A stretch of 64,000 nt of DNA from positions 62,001 to 126,000 of the forward strand of contig NZ_AULW01000036.1 in assembly GCF_000422485.1 (NCBI RefSeq), given 5' to 3'. Origin of the DNA: Paenibacillus pasadenensis DSM 19293 (lineage in GTDB: Bacteria > Bacillota > Bacilli > Paenibacillales > Paenibacillaceae). Made by a program: the position numbers and the translations under genes. The notes under the pieces were generated by a model. It was not told where the DNA came from. It worked only from the letters and a program-made list of their open reading frames with translations, and made no database searches. Positions 24,944 to 31,057 of this stretch are shown here, one piece after another (within the stretch, counting starts at the first letter, position 1; each line of letters starts with the position of its first letter).

Positions 24944-25672
24944 GGCCAGCCAGTCGTTCAGCCGGCCGGGATAATCGGTGATGATGCCGGAGACGCCGAT
25001 CGCGGCCAGCCGTTCCCATTCCTCGGGCCGATTGGCGGTGTAAGGGTAGACGGCAATGCCGGCCGCCTTCGCGTCCTCGGCGTCCTCGCGGCCGATCAGC
25101 CCGTGATGCGGATGGAGCGACCATACCTCGGTCTCGAGCAGAGCTGCGTAGGAGGCATGATGATACAGATCGGCGGCATAGAGCAGCCCGATGCGCAGCT
25201 CCGGCTCGGCAGCTTTGAGACGGACGAGCAGCTTGTGGTCGAACGAGGAGACGACGGTGCGGAACAGGTTCGTTCCTTGACGGAGAAAGTCGAGCAGCTT
25301 GGCGTCGAGTTGCTCTCCGGCCGCGTCTTTCACCTCGACGTTGATCTCTACCGTCAACGGCAGCAGCTCGTAGACTTCGCTCAGCAGCGGCACGCGCTCG
25401 CCGGCGAATGCCGGACCGAACCAGGCTCCGGCGTCGGCGCGTCGGATTTCTTCTGCCGTCTGGTCGCGAATCGCGCCTGCGCCATCCGTCGTTCGATCGA
25501 GCGTATCGTCATGGCAGACGATCAACTGTCCGTCGGCGGACAGATGGACGTCGAGCTCGACCATCTGCGCGCCTTGCTCTGCGGCGAGCCGGAAGCTGGC
25601 GAGCGTGTTCTCAGGCGCTTCACCTGCGGCGCCGCGATGTCCAATGACGAGCGGCTGGAGGGAGGAATTCAT
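24926..25672 (-). CDS. Glycerophosphodiester phosphodiesterase
   Basis: 248 residues. GDPD-type TIM barrel: opening VIGHRGAAGEAPENTLASF with catalytic His and Arg-Gly, VELDVHLSADGQLIVCHDDTLDRTTDG with the metal-binding Glu-Asp and second His, and VEINVEVKD. It hydrolyses glycerophosphodiesters from lipids to glycerol-3-phosphate, giving carbon and phosphate. No signal peptide, so cytoplasmic. The ATG at 25672 is chosen because AAAGGA lies 8-9 bases upstream; an in-frame ATG at 25681 overlaps that site. Nearby phosphate uptake genes make a phosphate-scavenging role plausible. Confidence 0.92.
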   Translation of the reverse strand: MNSSLQPLVIGHRGAAGEAPENTLASFRLAAEQGAQMVELDVHLSADGQLIVCHDDTLDRTTDGAGAIRDQTAEEIRRADAGAWFGPAFAGERVPLLSEVYELLPLTVEINVEVKDAAGEQLDAKLLDFLRQGTNLFRTVVSSFDHKLLVRLKAAEPELRIGLLYAADLYHHASYAALLETEVWSLHPHHGLIGREDAEDAKAAGIAVYPYTANRPEEWERLAAIGVSGIITDYPGRLNDWLAQRAGR

Positions 25673-25760
25673 CTTGACCATCCTTTCGGGTTCTCAAATG
25701 GGATACGGCAAGCAGGGTCGGCCCAAGCCGCCGGCTGCCGGCCGCATCGGCCGAACAGCC

Positions 25761-25836
25761 GCGCCAGGGCTCGTCCGCGCCAGACTCGGTCGAGCCAGGC
25801 TCGGCCGCATCAGGCTCGGTCGCGCCAGGCTCGGGT
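25761..25836. repeat. Five copies of a ~15-bp tandem repeat
   Basis: Units of the form GCGCCAGGCTCGGTC begin at 25761, 25777, 25792, 25807 and 25822, in the gap upstream of the phosphodiesterase gene. The 253-base gap shows no other feature. Confidence 0.7.
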
Positions 25837-25925
25837 GCGCCATACACCGGCATCCGTAGCTGCCGCTGGCGCTTCCCTGCCATTATAAGCCTCGCGCAGC
25901 GGCTTGTCTGCCCGACTCGTCGGGT

Positions 25926-26468
25926 TTAACCGAAGCTTAACACGCCGGCGGCCAGATCAGCGGAGGCGCGACGCAGCGCGTCCTCCAGTCCACCCTCGAC
26001 GACGGTGGCGGGGATGGCGAGCATCAGGTTCACCGGCAGGCCGAAGTTCTCGACGTTCATCCCGTCCCGATGCAGGCCGGTAGCCGGATCGATCTCGGCC
26101 GCGAGACGCTCGGCCTGGTCCCGCGCATCGGCCAGATGAGCGTAGAGCGGCTTGCCGAGCGCATAGGCGAGCCCGCACTCGAAGACGGTGCCGGCATCCG
26201 GCTCGGCGCCGCGAAACGCGTTCAGATTGGCGATTACGAAGTCGGCCTGGCGGACGAGCCGCACGTTGCCTTCGAAGATGGCGCGAGCGGTGTCCAGCCG
26301 GTCGGGCAATGGACGGATGTCCTTGTCGAGCGGAAAGATGCCGCGGAAGCCGTATTCGGCGCAGAGCACCTTCATCGCGCGGCCGGTATCGGCCGCGTCG
26401 GGTCGGAACACCTCGAATCCGGCGAGGTAGACGGACGGGATGGAGGCGGGCGTAGCTGAGAAAGTCAT
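25926..26468 (-). CDS. Nucleoside 2-deoxyribosyltransferase-like protein
   Basis: 180 residues. The pattern SVYLAGFEVFRPDA at the start, ADFVIANLNAFRGAEPDAGTVFECGLAYALGKPLY in the middle (Asp and the catalytic-type Glu in FECG) and NFGLPVNLMLA near the end is that of the nucleoside deoxyribosyltransferase family, which exchanges bases on deoxyribose in nucleotide salvage. ATG at 26468 follows AAGGAG by 13 bases, a rather long gap; no better in-frame start exists. It is divergent from the Fur-regulated operon. Confidence 0.85.
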   Translation of the reverse strand: MTFSATPASIPSVYLAGFEVFRPDAADTGRAMKVLCAEYGFRGIFPLDKDIRPLPDRLDTARAIFEGNVRLVRQADFVIANLNAFRGAEPDAGTVFECGLAYALGKPLYAHLADARDQAERLAAEIDPATGLHRDGMNVENFGLPVNLMLAIPATVVEGGLEDALRRASADLAAGVLSFG

Positions 26469-26539
26469 AGTCGATGTTCATCTCCTTCGGGTCGATTTCT
26501 CCATTTTACCATGGCGCGGAAAAAGATGGTCGGACCCCG

Positions 26540-26597
26540 TTGACAATGAGAATCGTTATCAGTATTATAGATTCAGTAAATGATACTGATTCTCATT
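26540..26597 (+). promoter_or_regulatory. Iron-regulated promoter with two Fur boxes
   Basis: TTGACA (26540-26545), 17-base spacer, TATTAT (26563-26568). GACAATGAGAATCGTTATC (26542-26560) matches 16 of 19 positions of the Fur box and fills the spacer. A second site at 26579-26597 (minus strand AATGAGAATCAGTATC) is also close to consensus. Fur-iron should block this promoter. Confidence 0.88.
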
Positions 26598-26624
26598 CTT
26601 AATCCAACCGGGGAGGTTTCTTTC

Positions 26625-27896
26625 ATGTTCCGCAGCACCAAATCGCTTCTCGCCGCTTCCGCGGCAGCACTTATTCTCGTCTCGGCTTCCGGCGTGCCGT
26701 CGACGGCGCGCGCCGCTGCCGCGCCGATCCAGGTGACGCTCGACGGCAAAAAGCTGTCGCTCGACGCGCAGCCGATCGTAACCGCTGGTCGCACGCTCGT
26801 GCCTTACAGCTCGATCGTCCAGTCGCTCGGCGGCAAGGCAACCTGGAACAGCTCGACGCGCACGGTGACGGCGACGAGCGGAAGCGATACCGTCAAGCTG
26901 ACGGCAAGCTCTGCGACGGCATACATAAACGGCAAAGCCACGAAGCTGGAGGCCGCTCCGGTCATCCAGAACGGCAGGACGTTCGTTCCGCTGCGCCTCA
27001 TCACGGAAGCGTTCGGAAAGTGGGTCACCTGGTCGCAATCGAGCCGCACGGTCGCGATTTCGAGCAAGCTGACGCTGACGACGAGCACCGGACCGTTCAC
27101 GCTGAACAAGCGTCCGCAGCGCATCGTCACGCTTTCCTCGTCCGACACCGAGATGATCTACGCGCTCGGCGGCACGGTTGTCGGCCGTCCGACGGCGATG
27201 GGCGCGGTCAATCCGCCGGAAGCCGCATCGGCGGTCGAAGTCGGCAGCACGCACGGCATCCTGTTCGAGAAGCTGGCATCCGTCAAGCCGGATCTGGTCA
27301 TCGCGAGCCCGTCTCTTGCCAGCCAGAAGGCGACGATCGAGAAGCTCGGCGCGCAAGTGCTGCTCAACTCGCACAACTCCTATGATCAGATCAAGTCCTC
27401 CCTGCGCCTGTACGGCAAGCTGCTCGGCAAGGAGACAAAGGCCGAGGAAATCGCAGCCAACATGGACCGCACGGTGAGCAGCCTGAAGAAGCCGGCGACC
27501 AAGCCGAAGACGCTGATCGTGTACGGCGCTCCTGGCAGCTTCGTCGTCGCTCTGCCGACGAGCTACCCGGGCAGCTTCCTGGAGCTGGCGGGCGGCGAGA
27601 ACGTAGCGTCCAAGTTCCCGAAAATGGACACGATGCCGCAATACGCCGAGCTCAGCATGGAGCGCATCGTCGCGGCCAACCCGGACCTGATCCTGCTCAT
27701 CGCCCATGGCGACGCCGCAGAAGTCAAGTCGGCGTTCAAAAAGCAGTTCGAGTCGAATCCGGCCTGGAACAACCTGTCGGCGATCAAGGACGACCAGTTC
27801 GAGATCCTGCCGCAGAACCTGTTCGCCGCCAACCCGGGCCTGCGCGCTCCAGAGGCGATCAAGACGATCAACAAGCTGCTCCTGCAGGTGAACTGA
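26625..27896 (+). CDS. Iron/heme-type ABC substrate-binding protein with copper-amine-oxidase-like N-terminal domain
   Basis: 423 residues. Sec signal (FRSTKSLLAASAAALILVSA, cleavage after ARA) without a lipobox Cys. Residues about 33-150 form two copper-amine-oxidase-N1-like repeats (GRTLVPYSSIVQSLGGKATWNSSTRTVT and GRTFVPLRLITEAFGKWVTWSQSSRTVA, quoted in part). From about 155 on is a class III periplasmic-binding fold: RIVTLSSSDTEMIYALGG, GILFEKLASVKPDLVIAS, NPDLILLIAHGDAAEVKSAF. In Firmicutes such binding proteins are normally lipid-anchored; here the extra domain may supply wall retention. ATG at 26625 has GGGGAGG upstream. Heme rather than siderophore is suggested by the IsdG-like gene in the operon. 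Confidence 0.88.
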   Translation: MFRSTKSLLAASAAALILVSASGVPSTARAAAAPIQVTLDGKKLSLDAQPIVTAGRTLVPYSSIVQSLGGKATWNSSTRTVTATSGSDTVKLTASSATAYINGKATKLEAAPVIQNGRTFVPLRLITEAFGKWVTWSQSSRTVAISSKLTLTTSTGPFTLNKRPQRIVTLSSSDTEMIYALGGTVVGRPTAMGAVNPPEAASAVEVGSTHGILFEKLASVKPDLVIASPSLASQKATIEKLGAQVLLNSHNSYDQIKSSLRLYGKLLGKETKAEEIAANMDRTVSSLKKPATKPKTLIVYGAPGSFVVALPTSYPGSFLELAGGENVASKFPKMDTMPQYAELSMERIVAANPDLILLIAHGDAAEVKSAFKKQFESNPAWNNLSAIKDDQFEILPQNLFAANPGLRAPEAIKTINKLLLQVN

Positions 27897-27897
27897 C

Positions 27898-28926
27898 ATG
27901 GCGGCCGTCCTGTCGCCGGCTGACGTCAAGCGGGCGAGGCGCCCGGCGTCGGCGCGGCATGCGGCCGTGCTCGTCGGCGCGGCGGCGCTCGTCGTCGCCA
28001 GCGTCGTCTGCGGTCTCGCGCTCGGATCGATCCGGATTCCGATCGCCGACGTGTGGGCCTCGCTCCTCGGGCGCTCCGACACCGAGGCGTGGCAAATCGT
28101 TTGGAACCTGCGTCTGCCGCGCGTGCTGACCGGCCTTATGGTCGGCGGCGCGCTCGGCCTTTCCGGCGCTCTGCTGCAAGGCGTATTCCGCAATCCGCTT
28201 GCCGATCCCGGCATCATCGGCGTCTCGTCGGGCGGAGGCATCGCCGCTGTCGCCATCATGATCCTGTTCCCGGCGCAGATCGCGCTGCTGCCCGCGGCGG
28301 CGTTCATCGGCGCCTTGGCGGCCAGCGCGGTCATCTACGGGCTCGCCTGGAAGGGCGGAGCATCTCCGGTGAGGCTCATCCTCGCCGGCGTCGCGGTCAA
28401 CTCGCTGCTCGGCGCAGCGATGTCGGCGCTCATGATCCTCAACAGCGAAAAGGTGCAATCGGTGCTGCCGTGGATGAGCGGCAGCCTGAACGGCCGCAGC
28501 TGGCCGCATGCCGACGCGCTGCTGCCTTACGCGCTGGCCGGACTTGCGGCGGCGCTGCTGCTGATCAAGCCGGCGAACCTGCTGGCGCTCGGTGACGACG
28601 CGGCCAAGCTGCTCGGCGTGCGCGTCGAGCTGTACCGCCTCATCATCGTCGGCGTCGCGGCATTCCTCGCCGGCGCGGCGATCAGCCAGGCCGGCATGGT
28701 CGGCTTCGTCGGCCTTGTCGTGCCGCATATCGTCCGCATGCTTGTCGGCTCGGACTACCGCGTTCTCATGCCGGCGTCCGCGCTCGGCGGCGCGGCGCTC
28801 GTCACGCTGGCCGATACGGCGGCGCGCACGCTGTTCGATCCGATCGAGTTCCCGGTCGGCATCCTGCTGGCGCTGCTCGGAGCTCCGTTCTTCCTTTATC
28901 TGCTGCGAAAGGGGGCGAAACGATGA
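27898..28926 (+). CDS. FecCD-family iron/heme ABC transporter permease
   Basis: 342 residues with about nine to ten hydrophobic helices. Typical FecCD/BtuC segments: LRLPRVLTGLMVGGALGLSGALLQGVFRNPLADPGIIGVSSGGG (in parts), and GFVGLVVPHIVRMLVGSDYR near the C-terminus. A single permease gene, so it probably forms a homodimer. Starts 1 base after the binding-protein stop, with a weak ribosome site, suggesting coupling; overlaps the ATPase by ATGA. Confidence 0.92.
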   Translation: MAAVLSPADVKRARRPASARHAAVLVGAAALVVASVVCGLALGSIRIPIADVWASLLGRSDTEAWQIVWNLRLPRVLTGLMVGGALGLSGALLQGVFRNPLADPGIIGVSSGGGIAAVAIMILFPAQIALLPAAAFIGALAASAVIYGLAWKGGASPVRLILAGVAVNSLLGAAMSALMILNSEKVQSVLPWMSGSLNGRSWPHADALLPYALAGLAAALLLIKPANLLALGDDAAKLLGVRVELYRLIIVGVAAFLAGAAISQAGMVGFVGLVVPHIVRMLVGSDYRVLMPASALGGAALVTLADTAARTLFDPIEFPVGILLALLGAPFFLYLLRKGAKR

Positions 28927-29798
28927 GCCGTCTGACCGGAGAAGCGCTCGTGCACGGCTACGGCGACCGGCTTGTCGTGCACGGCGTCGACATCGACATC
29001 GTCAAAGGCGAGTGGGTCGGCATCATCGGCCCGAACGGCTCGGGCAAGTCGACCGTGCTGCGGATGCTTGCCCGCTTGATGAAGCCGCGCGGCGGATCGG
29101 CGCTGCTTGACGGCAAAGATCTGGCGGCGATTCCGCCCAAAGCCGTGGCGCGACAAATCGCGATGCTGGCGCAAGCCCAGGAGTCGGGATTGGAGCTGAC
29201 CGTGCGCGAGCTGGTGCGCAAGGGACGCCACCCGCATTTGAAATGGTACCAGGATGGAAGCGCCGAAGAGCATGAGAGCATCGTCGACTGGGCGATCGCG
29301 GCGGCCTCGCTGCAGGAGCTGCAGCATCGGCCGCTGCCTGCGCTGTCAGGCGGGGAGCGCCAGCGCGCCTGGCTCGCGATGGCGATCGCGCAGACGCCTT
29401 CGGTGCTGCTGCTCGACGAGCCGGCTACGTATCTGGACATCGCCCATCAGCTCGAGCTGATGGAGCTTGTCCAAAGGCTGAACCGCGAGCAGGGAATGAC
29501 CGTCGTGACCGTGCTGCATGACCTCAATCAAGCCGCCCGCTACTGCGACAGGCTCGTTGCCGTCAAGGACGGCCGAGTCGCCGCTCAGGGCCGGCCCGCC
29601 GAGCTGTTTACGCATGCGTTTTTCCGCGACGTATTCGGCGTCGAGGGCAGCATCCGGACCGACGAAGGCGTGCCGAGCTTCCAGGCGCGGCGTGCGACAA
29701 CGGCACGCCGGCTGGCGGCGCCGGCCGAATCCGCAAGCGCGGATTCGAGCCATGAAGCGATTCAACCACAGGAAACGGGAGAGATGACAAATGTCTGA
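28923..29798 (+). CDS. Iron/heme ABC transporter ATP-binding protein
   Basis: 291 residues. Walker A GPNGSGKST, signature LSGGERQRAWLAMA, Walker B VLLLDEPATYLD, H-loop VLHDLNQAARYCDR; these match FecE/FhuC-type ATPases. A ~40-residue Ala/Arg/Ser-rich C-terminal tail after the ATPase core is extra. Its end overlaps the next gene by 8 bases (ATG at 29791, stop at 29796). Confidence 0.93.
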   Translation: MSRLTGEALVHGYGDRLVVHGVDIDIVKGEWVGIIGPNGSGKSTVLRMLARLMKPRGGSALLDGKDLAAIPPKAVARQIAMLAQAQESGLELTVRELVRKGRHPHLKWYQDGSAEEHESIVDWAIAAASLQELQHRPLPALSGGERQRAWLAMAIAQTPSVLLLDEPATYLDIAHQLELMELVQRLNREQGMTVVTVLHDLNQAARYCDRLVAVKDGRVAAQGRPAELFTHAFFRDVFGVEGSIRTDEGVPSFQARRATTARRLAAPAESASADSSHEAIQPQETGEMTNV

Positions 29799-30648
29799 GC
29801 AAGCATTGAATCCAGAACTGGTACGCGCCTTCGTCGGCTCGGCCCATAGCGATCTGGAGCGCGTGCAGCAGCTGCTGCAAGAAGAGCCGGGACTGCTGCA
29901 TGCCGCTATGAACTGGGGCGGCGGCGATTGGGAGACGGCGGCCGGAGCGGCCGCTCACGTCGGCCGCAAGGATATTCTGAACTGGCTGCTCGAGCAGGGA
30001 GCGCGTCTGGATCTGTTCGGCGCGGCGATGCTCGGCGAGCTGGAGCTCGTCCGCTCGGTCATCGAGCGCCATCCGTCTCAGCTGCATGCCAAGGGACCGC
30101 ATGGCATCACGCTGCTGCAGCACGCCCTGATGGGCGGGCCGGACGCGCAAGAGGTCGTGGCTTATTTGAAGGAAAAGCTGGGAGAAGCGAAGGAAGAGCC
30201 CGCCGGCCCGGTGCTCGTCGAGAACCGGATCGTCGTCAAGGCCGGATTCGCCGAGGCGGTGCTGGAGCGGTTCGCGAAGCCGAAGCAGGTGCACACGTTC
30301 GAAGGCTTCATCCGGATGGACGTGCTGCATGGCAAAAGCGAGAACGAAGGCGAAGAGGAAATCCGCGTCTGCACGACCTGGAGAGCCAAAGCCGACTTCG
30401 AGGCCTGGGCGTCGAGCGACTCGTTCCGCGGCGCGCATGCGAAGCGGCAGGAGCAGCAGGCCGAAGGCGAGGCGGCTGAAAAGCCGGCTCACGGACATGG
30501 CGGCCACGGTCAAGCCCATGGCCACGGCGCGCACGGCCGTCCGGCTGCTGCCGGCGAAGGCGCGGGACCGATCGTCGGCAACCGCGTGACGATCTACCGC
30601 GTCGCGGCTTCGCATCTGCCGGCGGCGGCAGCGGCAGAGCAAGGCTAG
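29791..30648 (+). CDS. Ankyrin-repeat / IsdG-type heme monooxygenase fusion
   Basis: 285 residues. Residues 1-125 read as degenerate ankyrin repeats (DLERVQQLLQEEPGLLHAAM, AAAHVGRKDILNWLLEQGA, GITLLQHALMGG). Residues 140-275 match the IsdG heme-degrading fold: VENRIVVKAG, HTFEGFIRMDV, DFEAW and SDSFRGAHAKR place Asn145, Trp206 and His216 on the IsdG catalytic triad, and PIVGNRVTIYRV matches the IsdG last strand. Between these lies a His/Gly-rich insert (234-249, seven His). Last gene of a Fur-boxed uptake operon, so it probably releases iron from imported heme in the cytoplasm. The ankyrin part may dock a partner; that is inference. Confidence 0.85.
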   Translation: MSEQALNPELVRAFVGSAHSDLERVQQLLQEEPGLLHAAMNWGGGDWETAAGAAAHVGRKDILNWLLEQGARLDLFGAAMLGELELVRSVIERHPSQLHAKGPHGITLLQHALMGGPDAQEVVAYLKEKLGEAKEEPAGPVLVENRIVVKAGFAEAVLERFAKPKQVHTFEGFIRMDVLHGKSENEGEEEIRVCTTWRAKADFEAWASSDSFRGAHAKRQEQQAEGEAAEKPAHGHGGHGQAHGHGAHGRPAAAGEGAGPIVGNRVTIYRVAASHLPAAAAAEQG

Positions 30649-30658
30649 AGCAAGCACG

Positions 30659-30699
30659 AAAAAGGCATGGCCTCCGGATCGCCGGAGCCATGCCTTTTT
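30659..30699. terminator. Bidirectional terminator of the heme operon
   Basis: AAAAAGGCATGGCCTCCGG / CCGGAGCCATGCCTTTTT with one bulged C and an ATCG loop, A run before and T run after. Lies between convergent genes. Confidence 0.92.
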
Positions 30700-30704
30700 G
30701 CCAT

Positions 30705-30929
30705 TCAGCGAAGCCGATTCCCGCGCCGATCCTCGCGGATGATCAGGTAGACGATCAGCCCGACGACCGGGAAGAACAGCAGCGCCAGGAGCACGAGCAG
30801 CGCGAACTCGCTGCTGTAGCCGCGGTCGCGGGCGTCTCGGTACGCCCATACGCAGAGCGCGATGTGAAGCACGAACAGTCCGAGCGCAATAAGCAAGAAA
30901 AGGACGCCGATGATGCCGATGCCTGCCAT
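30705..30929 (-). CDS. Small PLDc_N-like two-helix membrane protein
   Basis: 74 residues: a hydrophobic helix (IGIIGVLFLLIALGLFVLHIAL), a short loop YRDARDRGYSSE, and a second helix (FALLVLLALLFFPVVGLIVYLIIR, in part) with a charged tail. The pattern resembles the phospholipase D N-terminal (PLDc_N) transmembrane family of unknown function. The ATG at 30929 puts GAGG 11 bases upstream; longer frames lack a site. Convergent with the heme operon, divergent from polA. Confidence 0.7.
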   Translation of the reverse strand: MAGIGIIGVLFLLIALGLFVLHIALCVWAYRDARDRGYSSEFALLVLLALLFFPVVGLIVYLIIREDRRGNRLR

Positions 30930-31014
30930 CAATAGCCATGCCTCGCTTTCGTTTGATATTTTCTTTGGATACGAACATTTGAGCGCTAAGGTTTCAAGGT
31001 TTTCCAGCGGAGTG

Positions 31015-31023
31015 TGGTATAGT
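31015..31023 (+). promoter_or_regulatory. Extended -10 promoter of polA
   Basis: TGGTATAGT is an extended -10 element 34 bases before the polA start codon; no clear -35, as extended -10 promoters allow. Confidence 0.5.
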
Positions 31024-31057
31024 AGAAGCAATCATAACGACGACGAGGTGCCCTGAT

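Noticed and set aside
25620-25883. Minus-strand frame with pentapeptide repeats (EPGAT, EPDAA, EPGST)
   Set aside because: Produced by the 15-bp tandem repeat and overlapping the phosphodiesterase start in another frame; no ribosome site.
25957-26481. Alternative Arg-rich frame with a well-spaced ribosome site over the deoxyribosyltransferase gene
   Set aside because: No recognisable domain, whereas the overlapping frame carries the full enzyme signature.
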